Below are positions 1 through 13,144 of a stretch of 64,000 nt of DNA, piece by piece. Made by a program: the position numbers and the translations under genes. A model generated the notes under the pieces. The model had not been told where the DNA came from, did no database searches, and saw only the letters and a list, made by a program, of their open reading frames with translations. Source of the stretch: Zingiber officinale (taxonomy: Eukaryota > Streptophyta > Magnoliopsida > Zingiberales > Zingiberaceae). The stretch is taken from the NCBI RefSeq assembly GCF_018446385.1, contig NC_055986.1:79445659-79509658 (forward strand), given 5' to 3'. How positions within the stretch are numbered: position 1 is the stretch's first letter; each line of letters begins with the position of its first letter.

Positions 1-564
1 CAGCAATTCCCTCTCCGACCGAGCCTAGGTCACGCGATTGTTGAACTCAACGTAGAGAGGATCGACGGTGTGAGACAAGGAGAAACCGAGAGCATCGGGA
101 GAGGAAGGCTCGGCACTGGGCAGTGGTCGGAGAGGGTGGTGGCGTTAGGTTGCGGTGTGCAGCTCAGGAGGGAAAAGAAGATCGGGGCGGCTCTCACACG
201 GCTTGCTTGGCTAGGGAAAAAAGGAACAGCGGTGCTGATCGGGTCGAGGGACAACAGCGACGTCGACGGCGCGATGCTTAACGAAGAGGAAAGGCAGAGG
301 AGGAGACGGTCGGCGCTAGGGCACAAATCAAATGTTCAATTTTTTCGACGAGCTCCTGGTGTCCGCGACCAAAAGAGGGGAGAAAGAGGCTCAGCCTGCG
401 CTTGGGTAGAGACGAAAGAGGAGAGGTTCGAGCAGTGTCACGAGAGAAAAGACGGGAGAAGGATTCGGCGAAGGGAGAAAGGGAAATCGGCGTGGGTGAG
501 GGCTAGGGCACGGGGAGAAGAGAACAGAAAAAGAAAATAAAAAAATCAAATGTTATTATCACGC
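1..564 (-). mobile_element. Fragment of gypsy-family LTR (GC-rich part)
   Basis: This is purine-rich, GC-rich DNA ending in an A-rich stretch (about 520-560). It closely resembles in style and order the stretch 3870-3955 of the next LTR copy and the reverse complement of the leader part of the LTRs at 9794 and 23429. I read it as the GC-rich part of another reverse-strand copy of the same LTR, cut by the window edge on one side and joined to the next LTR at about 565. Open frames on both strands here are low-complexity and not convincing genes. The assignment is inference from similarity seen by eye. Confidence 0.5.
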
Positions 565-711
565 CCTAGGTAGTCCCTGCTAGAAGAAATTTCGGTAACA
601 TCTCCCCCGTACAGGTAACAATATGAGACTTCACTACACGCCCTCAGGGCCACACATACCTCGGCCAACACGGCCGGAACAATAACAATAAACATAAATC
701 CACAACCACAC

Positions 712-771
<60 letters not shown>

Positions 772-3700
772 CCTCTGGCTGACACAACCACGCTGTTATA
801 TTTGAAAACCACCTACTCCACTACACAACGGAAAATGCAAAACACTACAGAGAAAACAACGTAGTATATCAACACAAACATGGAACCCAAGTCCATAAAT
901 CAAAAATCATCGCGACACGAAGTGATGAGCGACTAGCGACTGGAATCTCCTGACATCATCAACCTGAAATGGTAAATCAACGGGGTGAGTCAACTCCTCA
1001 GCGAATATCAAGTTGACATGCATAGCAAACTATAACTAATTGTAATAAATATGCATACAGTCTCCTGAAATAATATACAATGCAAAACTGAAAGAACAAG
1101 GGAGAAACTGTATTAACCAAGACCTAGGTATAAGGTAAACAAGGTCGTCAGACCGAGGAGTATCATGATCCTGTATGCATGTCAATCATATGCATCCACC
1201 AAATATGCAGCAAATAAAGTACAGCAAACACAAACAATAAATGCAATCATGCATATGATGCCAATGACATGGTCACCCCTGACGCCAATAAGTCATCTCA
1301 CACACGATGGTGAGACCAAGTGGGTAGGGCTATGACAACCGTGCACTCTGTCATCACTGCTCCTGATGAGTGACCGAGTGAACGGGATACTGTCGGAGTA
1401 CACCTATCCTCCTACCTCAAATCATAAGTGGGGGAGCTCAATGCTCTTATCTCCCTGAGCCAGGCCAGAGGAGGGATCCCTGCCAGCTACCATGCCGCGT
1501 CACACTATCCATGAGTAAACCAACGGAGCCAAACAGAGCAAATCTGTCTACCGGCTACCACGCTACATCACCACTACCCATAAGTAGACCAGCGGAGCCT
1601 AACAGAGCATAATGTCACACACCCTGCCTGATATGCCACTAACCCATGAGTAGTTGTGTGTGCAGATCCATGTAACTGGCGATGTGCTCAACAATAATGG
1701 AGCTGTCAATCGCTCAACATGCAATCATGTAAGATGGTGCATGACACTAAGTATGAAAATATCCTCATCCTATCCATCTCTATATAATGTGTACCAAAAG
1801 GTATATGGATCAAATAGAATATCCTAAGTACACAGGTCAGGTATAGTAGAATAAATCTAGGTCCTGAACATAATGAGGTATGATATGTCATTACCTTAAG
1901 GACATAAATAATCAAAGGAACATGAATGCAAAAGCAGATAATAAATACAGCATGCTCAGGTAATAGATAATGACATGCCAATGCAGAAATGAACATAAAT
2001 ATTACTACTCGTTAAATATTACTATGCATATCAAATGACAATATCTTAAAAGATAAGTCAAAGTACCCACCTCCAATATATCGCGTGCCAAATGTAATCT
2101 CGCGTAAGACAGCTCATCGCAAAATCAGAGTCCTGTATCAACACCTTTAACTTAGCTACTACCATAAATATCAAATAGCTAAATCAAATTCTTATTTACT
2201 AGGAACCCTAATTCATTTAGTAATCTCGATTAGCTACATAACTCGAGTCTAATCCAAAACTTAGATTAGATCCATCGATTAACCATAATTAGATTCAAAT
2301 TTAAACCTAAAACAATTTTAGTAACAATTTATTCTTTACTTCACTGTACAACATTCTTACCTTAAGATATAGCCGAAATATAAAGCTCACCGCCTTATAA
2401 ACCTCTGCCGACATCTACCAAGAACACCTATACATCCATAAGTTCTATTCGAAATTAGTCCAAGTCTTACCAGTAAGCAAAAATTTGCTGAAACTCAGCA
2501 CATGGAACATCACTCACCTCAAAAGATTCCCAACACCTTCAATCGAGGCCTCAACCAGCCATAAGAATGAGGAGGACCAGGATCTGATCAGGGAAAACCA
2601 ACAGTGAGTTGTTTCGATGCATCCCCCTAGCCCGAACAGAAAGAACATCGCAAAAAGGAGAACCAATCAACAAGATCCTTAAATCCATAGAATTCCCGAC
2701 GCTGCCTTACCTCGTTGGTCGCCTCCAGAGTTTGCCGCACGATTTGATCCCGCCTGAAAGGAGGCACGGATGGCTCTGTGAACTGCTCGGGAAGGAGGAA
2801 CGAAGGGATCGTTCGGTTGTAGGGCGTCGGCGATCAACATGATCATTCACTTATACCCTAATCAACATGATCATTCACCCTACCTAAATTTAGTCCCTTG
2901 GCCAACTAGGGTTAATTTCCTTAACCCTAATTGTTCCACTATACAATTTGATTTAAGTCTAAACCTAAATCAAATCTAGAAAATATTTCATTCTTCATCT
3001 AACTACCCTATAACCTAAATCTACAACAAGATCAAATTCCTAGATTCCCAAAATCAATACCCCACCTATTGGAAATTCACCTCACTGCTCGGATTAAGAA
3101 AAGACCAAGAATTCTTCACTACCAGATTGAGATTCAACATTGAATACCCCTGGTGAGCAAAGGACAAAAATGCTCGGTCATATAACAATCTCAGCATCCA
3201 ACAGAACATGAAATCTGATCCCTATTAACCTAATACCAACTAAATCTTACCAAAACCAGATTCGTAACCTCCTCCCCAAAGCTACTGTGGTGGTGAACCA
3301 GAGCAGTGAGAAGCGGCGTGAGAAGACCAGCTGGTGTCGCGATGAAGAGACACCAAGAGTCGGCGGTCTAGGGCACAGGGACCAGGGATGAAGATGTGGG
3401 GCCAACTTCTATCTCCATGGTCAGCAGTAACCCATCGGCGGCGTCGGAGATGGAAGCTAGGGCACCGAGCATCGCACCTAAAGTGAGGAGATAGGGAGAG
3501 GAGCTCGTGTACCTGATGCTCGGCTGGCTTCGATTTGCGATGTCGGCGTTGCTCCGTGCGGGAAGAGGGCGACACCTAGGGCGCTGCGCAGCAAAGGGGA
3601 AATCTAGGGCACGACTTCGGCGACAAGCGACGACGGGCGATGACGACCGGAGTCAGACCGTGGTGGTCGGTAGCGACACAGAGAGGGATCGGCATCGGCT

Positions 3701-4100
3701 AAGACTCGGGAGAAAAGTGCCAAGTTTCCTTTTGGTCGCCCCTTTTGTCCGCGAGAGAGAAGAGGAAGCGTCACGGCGGTGCCGTCGGGTGGAGGAGCCG
3801 AAGAGGTCGGGTTGTGTCGCGAGAGGGAGGGGAGGAGATGAAGGGGATCGCGAGAGGGGATCGGACGTGTGAGGATCGGTTGGGTGCGAGTGAGATTAGG
3901 GCACGACGACTAAGGAAGAGGAAAAGAAAAAGAAAGATTTAAAAAAATCAAATTTTTCCTCGTTTGAATGGTGTAGCCTAAATAGGTTTTTCCATGGCCC
4001 AATATTTATCTCTGTAACCAATCTCATACGATCTCCAAAAATTTCTCAGAAAATTTCTAAAAATTTTAGAAAATTCCGTTAAGGTTATTTCTCTGTTTAA
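565..4100 (-). mobile_element. Diverged LTR of the gypsy chromovirus family
   Basis: Read on the reverse strand this matches the 9794-12831 LTR along its length. Its left edge carries the LTR 3' end (tcacgccctaggtagtccctg, then a gaaatttc block). The middle holds the stretch with the atgcatgtcaac-like blocks. The right part holds the GC-rich leader and the (cc)caatatttatc block near 3998. The outer right boundary is blurred: the expected tattttaca end is not found, and homology fades near 4100. No internal domain adjoins it, so it is a solo LTR or a truncated element. Predicted frames inside, such as 3507-3872, are low-complexity leader sequence. Confidence 0.7.
714..768. repeat. (TA)n microsatellite
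   Basis: About 27 uninterrupted TA units lie inside the reverse-strand gypsy LTR. The other LTR copies in this window lack it at the corresponding place, so it arose after insertion. Confidence 0.97.
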
Positions 4101-5160
4101 CCTTATTATTTAATTAATATTTATTGTCGTACAGTTATACTTAGGTATTTATAATTAACCCCTAGGTTAATTCCTCAATCAACTCTCATTTTAATTGGGA
4201 TATCCAAACAGACTTTCCCTTGGCCCAATAATTGATCCCCTTAAAATCGTCAAGCTCCGAAATTTAACTCTTATGCATTCATTAGGAATAATTTTAATTA
4301 AGTTTGATTACTTTAGTTACAAGCCATTTTGAATTAATTAATTATTAATTAGGTTTCAAATTTAAGTTAATTAAATTTTAACTGATTTGTTTAATTAATA
4401 TCTAAGTTTTAATTTACTTAATTTTAATTAATTTAAGTAAACTTTAAGATTATCTTTATTTAATTAATGTAAGTTTATTTAGTGTTTTAGATTTTATTTT
4501 GTTTTAATTTAGATTTAATTTATATTTAGTAAATGTTTTAAGTTAATTTTTAAAATAATTTTTCAAAGGATTTTAAAATGATTTTTAAAGTATTAATTTT
4601 TAAATGGATTTTAAAATAATTTTTAAATGGATTTTTTTTAAAAAAATAAATGATTTAAAATAATTTTTAAAAGACTATTAAGAGATTTTATTAAAAAGGA
4701 TTTTTAAAAGGATTTTTAAAAGATTTTTTAAGGGATTTTTAAAAGATTTTTAAAGGGATTTTTAAAATAATTTTTAAAGGATTTTCAAAATAATTTTAAA
4801 AAGAATTTTAAAAATATTTTTAACTGATTTTTAAAAGATTTTTAGAAATAACTTTTTAAAAGATTTTTAAAAATAACTTTTTAAAAGATTTTTTAAAATA
4901 ATATTAAATTATTTTTAAAATAATTTTAAAAGATTTTTTAAAATAATTTTTTAAAGATTATTTAAAAATAATTTTTATTGTTTTTTAAAAGGGTTTTCAA
5001 AATAATTTTTAAAAGATTTATAAAATAATTTAATGTAATACATTAATTAATTTTACTTTAATTTAATTTTAATTTTAATTTTAATTTAATTTAATTTAAT
5101 TTAATTTGAATTTAATTTAGTTTAATTTTATTTTAATTTAATTTTACCTTATTCATCTCA
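4100..5160. repeat. AT-rich low-complexity tract
   Basis: About 1 kb of almost only A and T. From about 4550 to 5040 it is a degenerate array of gattttTAAAa-type units of about 15-25 bp, followed by (aattt)n runs at 5040-5140. No coding potential is seen. It probably expanded by slippage from the edge of a retroelement, but its origin cannot be told. Confidence 0.85.
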
Positions 5161-7129
5161 CTCAGTCTTTGCTTTCATACAAAGAGATCCTATAATTTTG
5201 TGAGATAAGTTAAATTGAATTTCAGTATTTGATTTAACTTGTGTTAGATTCGAGTTTAGTTTTGGGTTTAACAAGCAGACATTCTTTGGATAAACGTTTA
5301 AGCTGTGATGAGTCACCTGGACATCATTAGAGTAACTACACCTTCAAAATTTTCTAAACAGTCCTACATACTGAACTTAGTATAAAACTTTGATCTAACC
5401 AGCTAGGATTAGTAAGGGGTAGCTTCAGTTAGTTGCACTAAGTTAAATATACTAGGTCGAAGTTATATCTTCCTCGGCATGTATAGATATAACTTCCCTA
5501 ACCTACTGTCATCCAAACTTCTCTAGTAGTGTTTGTCAAGTTAAACTTTTATCCTTAATAAAACTAGTCTTAATTACCCAGTCGTGTAAACTATTATTTT
5601 GGAGATGCCAACTAATTTGGTGCCTCCCCATGAATTATTGAACTTTTATTTTGTTTAATTAAGGTTACTCAATTTTTTAGTCAAGGTTTAATTAACATTT
5701 AATTAATTGTGATTTAAGTTCAAGTTTTAATTTTAAATTAATTACGTTGGTTAAATTGTTTTTTTTTTTTTTTTTTTTTTTTTTTTGAAGGAGTGTATTT
5801 AAGATTAAATTTTCTTTTAATTTTGAATTTATTAAATTATTTACATTATCATTGTTAAAAGATTGTATAAGTTTATATTAATTCGTAATTGAATTAGTTA
5901 AGTTGTTTGAATTATCTTTCTTTGAAGGTTTATCTTTAATATTTAATTTTGAATTTGTTAGATTTGGTTTTAATTTTATCAAAAGTGTTTGATTTTATCC
6001 TTATATTCCTTTGTCTTTTAAGTTTATATTCTTAGTTGAATTTATTAGATTAATTTCATTATTATCTTTAAGATTTAAAGTTTTATTAATTAAATTATCT
6101 TTATCTTAGATAGAAACTTCTAGATTGACATTATCTAAATTGTCAAATATTTTATTAAGGTATTTATTAATTTTATCCAAATCTATTTCTTCATTTTAAA
6201 GTTTTGAGTTTACCTTAATGTTTGAATTATTTAATTAATTTAAATTGGTTTGGTCATTGTTCTGGTTGACCAAGTCAAGGTTAATGTCAATTTAGTCAAA
6301 ATCTTTATTGACTTGATCAAAATATAAATTATTTTATAGTTTTAAATTTTTAATTAAATTTGAATTATACAAATATAGATCATCATGCACCATACTTGGG
6401 ATAATTTCTAAATTATCATGCAAATTATTTAAACTACTACTGGGAGAGGTATTTTGGTAAATATTACTAACCTTAAATGCGACTCCTAATTTTATAGGTT
6501 TCTCCGTTGGATTGAGCTCGAGCCTAGATTCATTTTTGTCTTGATTCTCTAGTTTCAATGGTTCCTTATGAAGCTTGGTCAGGCGGGTCCAAAACTCGTG
6601 GGTATCTTTGACCTTTCCTATCCTACATGTAACATTGTTAGGCAATAAATCTAAAATTAATTTTATTATCTTTTAGTTTGCTTCCGTGTTCTAAGAAGAA
6701 TCGAAGATCGCTTCAGTGTTATGCCACTGTCGAAGTCATTCATCAGATGAAACTTTTCATTACATCCTCCATAGGTTGAATTCGTCCTTCTTGTATATCT
6801 CGTATAGAGGTAGTTGGCTGACATTCCACCCAAGCATCTCTTTGTTCTCCATTTTACTTACACAACACAATTTTACAAAGAAATTTCAAGATTAGCTATT
6901 GGGGTAAGTAGTGTGGGAGATAAAGAAATAAGGATGTTTCATAAATTTTAAAAATAATAATAAAATAATAAAAATTATTATGATAGATTTTGTCAGCAGG
7001 GATATTTCACCAATGCTGATTAATGGTGAACAAATAAAAATAAAAAAGGCATAAGAATTTTAAAACATAAGAACCCCTTGCTCGATTGGTGGTTTCATCA
7101 ATTTAGAGTGACCTAACTCTGATACTACT
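5161..7129 (-). pseudogene. Decayed internal region of a gag-type LTR element
   Basis: On the reverse strand this follows the LTR at 7130-8339. A start-like ATG at 6852 opens a short frame (MENKEMLGWN..) that stops soon. A better preserved piece (6645-6334) contains LPNNV-like and FWTRLTKLHKE, which resemble the LPTNILCKIG..KELWDNLAKYHE part of the Gag at 56096-54705. Stops and frame breaks are frequent, no zinc knuckle or polymerase motif is visible, and there is a T-run near 5758-5786. The left part (5161-6300) has no recognisable domain. The matching left LTR was not found, so the element is truncated. Confidence 0.5.
7117..7127 (-). other. Primer-binding site (initiator tRNA-Met type)
   Basis: On the reverse strand TAGTATCAGAG sits two bases inside the LTR end. 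It differs by one base from TGGTATCAGAG, the complement of the tRNA-Met 3' end used by most plant LTR elements. It sets the orientation of this element as reverse. Confidence 0.8.
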
Positions 7130-8339
7130 TGTTAGATCATAAAGACGCTAGAGGGGGTGAACAGTGTTCATCAAAAATCAAGAGTTAAAATGAGTTACGC
7201 AACGAAATAAAGAAAATAATAAACAACGCTAATAAAGCCAAGTTTTATTTGGTTTGGAGCTTGTGACAACTCCTACTCCAAGGCCTACAATCGTCGATCA
7301 CTTTCGTTGGGCAATTACTATCAGTTCGAATAATGAGTTACAAATATTGAGTATAAGAACTGAAATTAATTGTTACCGACAAACAGAAAGGAAATTGAAA
7401 TCTTTTGTTCTTTGAACTTTGGAGCAGCCTTTTGGTGTCGTCGGAGCCTTTTCGAAGCAACACACAAGAATGAAACTTGTAGCAGATGTTCTACTGAAGC
7501 TGCTAGTTGAAGGGCTTTATATAGGCCCATTCCAGGTGCTTGGAACCCCTCCGGCGCTTGGACCACTGCTGATATGGCGATCTCTCGTCGAAACTTAATC
7601 CATCAAGTTTATCCACTTCCAAGTACTCGGACCCCCTTCGGGCGCCTGGACTGTTGATGTGGATTCGGCCAGTCGTCACGCTCCAACTCAACTTTAGGAT
7701 GAAATTTCTGATACGGGCATCTGGACCAGCTCTGGGTGCCTAAATCCCTTCTAGGTTCCTAGACTCCCCTTTCCGCACTTCTCCTTTCTGCAAAAAAGAG
7801 TTAGTCCAGACAAATAAAAATATATTTATCCTACAAAATAAAGTCAGCACAACATAATAAGATAGGAGTAGTAATTAGATGTTGTCCCTTCAAGATCAGG
7901 ATCTAGTCAAGGTCTCAGTTTAGATTTTCCAAATGGACCTAAGTTGGACCGACGCCTACAGTTCTCTCAATCGGGAATGCGTCCTCACTGGATCTCTCCT
8001 CTGGTTGCTTACCTCCACTTACCAATTGCAGACTTTAGGTCCCTTGACCCACCATGACTTTCTACCATATTTCAACCAATCTGGATTTTCTCCTGCCAGA
8101 TCTCAACTGATCTAGACTTCGTGCCAGCTATCAACCTAACTGGACTTCCTCCTGTCGATTTCAACCAATTTAGACTTCATGCCAACTATCAACCTAGCTA
8201 GACTTTAGTCTAGTGTTTCAGTCCTCTAGACCCATCAAGTCTTGAACACTTGGTAAAAAGGTTAGACACACACTACATCTAATTTTAACTTATTTATCAT
8301 ACATCAAAAATCAGATTATTAGTGCAACCTGCACCAACA
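7130..8339 (-). mobile_element. 5' LTR of a reverse-strand gag-type element
   Basis: A 1.2 kb repeat-like block with TGTTAG at the left and CCAACA at the right, so on the reverse strand it begins TGTTGGTGCAGG and ends CTAACA. A PBS adjoins it at 7117-7127. A TATA box (tatata near 7518) lies in the expected central position for reverse-strand transcription. Positions 8070-8220 hold imperfect repeats of a unit like tcaaccaatctggactt. Only one LTR is visible. It sits inside the RT/RNase H coding part of an older copia element, whose remnants resume at 8340. Confidence 0.8.
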
Positions 8340-9349
8340 AGTAGGAATGTGGTTGTATTTTTAGCATTATATGTTGATAACATATTACTTATAGGAAATG
8401 ATTTATCTGTTCTATAGTAGTTAAATTTTAGTTGTCCAACATATTCTCCATGAAAAAGATAGGAGAAGCAACCTATATCCTTGGGATTAAGTTGGGATTA
8501 AGATCTATAGAGATCATTGAGAAAGTTGCTTGGTCTTTCACAGTCTACATACATAGATAAAGTGTTAAAACGGTTTAGCATAGAGGAATCTAAGAAAGAT
8601 TTTCTTCCCATGAGACACGAGATTCACCTTTCGAATTCTATGTGCTCGAGCACATAAAACAAGAGGATACGTATGAGTGAGATCCCATGCACATTAGTTA
8701 TAAGATCGATCATGTATGTTATGTTATGTACTAGGTCTGATGTATCGTATGCTCTGAGTGTCACGAGATGATATTAGTCAGATTCAGGCATGAATCATTA
8801 GGTGGCTATTAAGGCAATCCTTAAATACTTGAGAAGAACTAAGGATGTGTTCTTGGTATATGGAGATGGTGATATGGTTATACGTGGGTCTACTGATATC
8901 AGCTTCCAAATGGACAAGAATAACTCCAAGTCATAATCTGGATAAATATTCATTTTGAATGAAGGTGCACTTAGTTGGAAAAGTTCCATACAAGAGACTA
9001 TTGATGATTCTACCACTGAGACAGAATACATTGTAGCTTCTAAAGAAGCAAAGGAAGCGGTTTGGATTAAGAAGTTTGTCACAAAACTTGGATGGTTTCA
9101 AGCATTGTTGAAGCATTACTAGTTTACTACAATAACAATGCGACCATTACTCATGTGAATGAACCAAGGTCTTATCAACGATCTAAACATATGCTTCATC
9201 ACTATCACTTAATCAAGGAGATCATAAGTAGGAGAGAAATACAAATTGAGAAAATTCCCACTAAAAGGAACCTAGCGGATCCTTTGACAAAGGTTCTACC
9301 ACAAACTAAGTTAGTGAGTCATGTCGAGTCCTTTGGTATACGATACTAA
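8340..9349 (+). pseudogene. Decayed Ty1/copia reverse transcriptase and RNase H end
   Basis: In changing frames one can read the RT palm piece LYVDNILLIGND (8368-8404; the YVDD-type motif has become YVDN), then a TYILGIKL piece. Near 9140-9349 the RNase H C-terminus is readable: SKHMLHHYHLIKE, then EIQIEKIPTKRNLADPLTK, a classic Ty1/copia ending. Stops and frameshifts break it repeatedly. The N-terminal Gag, protease, integrase and early RT are absent; the gag-type element LTR lies where they should join. This is an old, non-functional copy. Confidence 0.85.
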
Positions 9350-9377
9350 GGTGATTAGCATTAGGCAAGTAGAAGTA

Positions 9378-9793
9378 TGTTATATTTAAGAGGTGACCTA
9401 AGGCAATCACCTTAGATGTTGTGTTATTTATTAAATAAATGAATTCCTTATTTGAGTGTACATTCTATATGTATGTGATATTGATTTTAAACTCAATTAA
9501 TAAAATCCACAATACAATGCATAGAATATGAGAAATTATAATTGGATCACAATTAGTGGTTATGTCTCAATGTGTAATTATGTACGTATTGAAATATTTC
9601 ATAGTCAATGAATTGTTAAGATTGGACATCATCAAATCTGTAAGACTAGCATATGTTATGCTCCTTGGTTTAACCAAGTAGTTGGCACCTATTGGCAAGA
9701 AATATTGGGATGTTGAGAGTTAACATATAGATGTTGATTAAAAATAACTAGTTCATTGGAAGTTACCTATTATGAGACTTCATGTCGTTCTAT
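9378..9793 (+). mobile_element. Start of copia 3' LTR, interrupted by gypsy
   Basis: About 30 bases after the copia RNase H stop an LTR-like segment begins with TGTTATATTTAAG. It is cut at 9793 by the gypsy insertion and resumes at 26387. The exact start is inferred from position and the TG dinucleotide, since the 5' LTR is not in the window. Confidence 0.55.
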
Positions 9794-12700
9794 TGTAAAA
9801 TACCGAAAAAGGGTGAATCACCATAAGGGAATTTTTAGAATTTTTTTGGAAATTTTTTGGAGCCCGTATGGCTTAGGTTACGGGGATAAATATTGGGCCC
9901 CGGGAAAGCCTGTTTAGTCTACTCCATTTAAGCGAGGAAAAATTTTATTTTTCTTTTTATTTTTCCCTTTTCTTTTCCTTCTCTTCATCGCCGAACCCGT
10001 GCCCTAATCTTCCCGATCGCCGTTTTCTCTCCCTCACCCGACGTCATCTCTTCCCCAACGGGTGCGCCGACGCCGTTCACCCGATGGCGCCGCAACCGCG
10101 ACGGTTTTCTTCCCGCCCCCCCCCCCCTCACGATTAAACCCCTCGACCAAGGGTCTCTACTCTTCGTGGCCGAACCCGATCGCCTTCCTCTCCCTCTTCC
10201 CTAGTCTGGGTTGTGCGCACACCCTAGCGTCTGCCGACGCCGTCGACGCGAACTCCACTCCCACTAAGCAGCGCCGGTTGTCGCTGTCCGTGAGCCCTAG
10301 CCCCGGCCGACCCGCGACTCCCTCCCTTCCCTCCTCGTCGGCACTTGAGCAAGAGTCGGCCAATCTTTCTCCTCGAGCCAGCAACCGAGGCCAAACCCTC
10401 CGACCGTCAGCGTGAACAGGACAGTTAGGGCTCCGTGGGTGAGAAATTGGATCTCCCTCTCTGCTCACTGTCTCTCCCCTGTTCTTGAGTCGTGCTCTAG
10501 TTCCGAGCCGGCAAGGTGAGTTGGTTGTGCTTGCAATGCTTGGTTGAACTCTTGATTTTTCCCTTCTGATCTGGTCCAGTAGGTGTAGGGTTTCGGTAGA
10601 TCTAGATTGTGGGGCTTTCTTGGTCACCGACAGTTGCTCTTTTTGGGCAGCAATCGTCTCTTAGCAGTGGATCAGTGATCACGGCTATGAGGAAAAGATT
10701 TTAGCAAGATTGTGTGCTGTGGGTTGCTCTTTGATCCAGCAGCTCACCTTGGATTCGACAGGACCTCCTTCTGACAGTAAACGTTTTGGCTGAGCTTGAG
10801 GTATGGTTTATGTATTGATTATGGATTAGAGATTTATTTATTAGTTGACTTCTCTAGTTGGACAGTCGTTGTAGCTCCACCCTTGGTTCCGGTAGCAGCG
10901 CCACCAGATCACCTTTGCTTTCCAGTAGCTTGATTGAGGTATGCGTAGGAGTAATTGATACATGTTCTAGATGAATCAGGTTAAGTGTAATTGATTAGTT
11001 GAATGTAGGTAATTGATCTTGGTTGCAGATCATATTGAATTTGGAGGATTTCATGATTAGTATGGTTGGAACATATGGTAGATCATGTGTAGGCTTGATT
11101 TGAGGATTGTAATTAGTTGTGTTGTGATTAGGGTTTTGCCCTAACTTGGTATTAGGGATTTTATTTAGCTATTCTTTTGGATTTAGCTAAATAAAATATA
11201 TATATTGTTTGACGTAGGACTTTGATTCGAGACGGGCGTCTTGACTTTGGATCTATTTCAGATTGGACCTTTCTATTGGAGGCGAGTACCTTAACCTATC
11301 TATTTTGATATGTCTTGTTGATATGTTTAGTATATTTTAGCAAGTACCAATAATTATGTTTATATCTGCATCAGCATGTCACTATTTGTTTCCGAGCATG
11401 ATTTGTTTGTTACTTATTTAGCGTTCATACCCTGTTTATTATTTATGTTATGGAAGTAGTGGCATGCCATGCTTTATGATATACTGGACTAGTTAGATAC
11501 CATACCTGACATGTGTACCTAGATCATATTATTTGATCCACGTATATGGTACATGTTTTTATGGAGGTAGATAGGATCAGGATATTTCTATGCTTAGTGT
11601 CATGCACCATCTCGCATGATTGCATGCTGTGCGATAGTTAGCTCCATTATTGTTGAGCGCATCGTCAGTTACATGGGTCTGCACACACAACTACTTATGG
11701 GTTAGTGGTTTTTATTTAAGCAGGGTGTGTGCAGCAGGTTGCTCTGTTTGGTTCCGTTGGTCCGCTCATGGGTAGTATGACGCAGCGTGGTAGCCGGCAG
11801 GGATCCGTCCTCTGGACTGGCTCAGGGAGATGAGAGCATTGCGCTCCTCCACTTATGATTTGGGATAGGAGGATAGGTGTACTCCGACAGCATCTCGTCC
11901 ACTCGGTCGCTCAGAAGCAGTGATGACAGAGTGCACGGTTGTCACAGCCCTACCCACTCGGTCTCACCATCATGTGTGAGATGGCTGACTGGCGTCAGGG
12001 GTGACCAGGACATGTCATTGGCATCATATGCATTATTTGCATTTATTGTTTGTGTTTGCTGCACTTTATATGTTGCATTTTTTGTGGATGCATTGTTTGA
12101 CATACATACAAGATTTATGATACTCTGGGTCTAACAACCTTGTGTTTGCTGCACTTTATATGTTGCATTTTTGGTGAATGCATTATTTGACATGCATACA
12201 AGATTTTTGATATTCTGGGTCTGACGACCTTGATATCCCTATATATAGGTTCTGGTTAGTACAGCTTCTCCTTACCTTACAGTTTTGTGTTTTCTATCCA
12301 GGAGACTGTACACATATTTATTACTGATGGTTATTATTTACTATGCATGTCAACTAGGTATCCACTGAGTGTTAGACTCACACCTCGTTATTACTATTTT
12401 CAGATTGAGGCTGTTCAGGAGGTTCCAGTCGCTAGTCCCCCACAACTGCGCGTCGTAACGAGTTCACACATTTTGGTTTTTCTTATTATGTTGGACTATG
12501 TTTCAAACTCGTGTCTTCTGATATTTGGATCTTGTACTTTTCCTTATTATCGATGGATTTTCGTTTGGATGTATACTGGTGATTTGTGTTTTATAGGTGT
12601 AATTGAGTAGGAATTTTGCGATGATTTCCTTATCTTTGCTTTAGTTTAGTTGTTACTATTAGACTGCGTGGATGCTTGCTTATTGTACTTTTATTTTTAT

Positions 12701-12831
12701 TGTTATTGTTCCGGCCGTGTTGGCTGATGTATATATGGTCCTGAGGGCATTGTAGAAAGTTTTAGATTGTCACCCGTACAAGGGAGATGCTGTCGAAATT
12801 TCTTCTGGCAGGGACTACCTAGGGCGTGACA
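9794..12831 (+). mobile_element. Gypsy 5' LTR
   Basis: 3038 bp, TGTAAAATACC to GTGACA. Its first 0.2 kb is AT-rich. Next comes a GC-rich segment (9980-10500) that resembles a plant 5' leader, followed by a good splice-donor-like aaggtgagttg (about 10513). Open frames here (for example 10062-10415) are Pro/Ser/Arg-rich by-products of base composition and are not preserved in the other LTR copies. Confidence 0.95.
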
Positions 12832-12838
12832 ATTTGTT

Positions 12839-12850
12839 TGGTATCAGAGC
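12839..12850 (+). other. Gypsy primer-binding site
   Basis: TGGTATCAGAGC, an exact match to the usual initiator tRNA-Met primer site, begins seven bases after the 5' LTR. Confidence 0.93.
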
Positions 12851-13144
12851 TAGGTTTGCGAGTCAAACTGGTATTTTCGGATTTGTACGGATTTTCGTTA
12901 TGATTATGTTTTAGAATTCTATTTCGGATTTGTATGGATTTCTGTCGATTTTTCTCGTTTCAAAATTTTCGAGGTTAAAAAGGGGGACTGGACAGCGACA
13001 AAACATCTCCAGACAGCAAATAGGTATAAAGGTAATTTTATTATTTTATACTTGCAGTGATATTTCTGATATAACTTAACAGATTAGAGGAGAGCTACAT
13101 GAGTAGCTGCGAGACGTGGTGATGGACGACCACGTAAGAGGACT

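Noticed and set aside
10062-10627. Pro/Arg/Ser-rich proteins on both strands in the LTR leader
   Set aside because: They arise from GC-rich composition, the frames are not kept among LTR copies, and no domain is seen.
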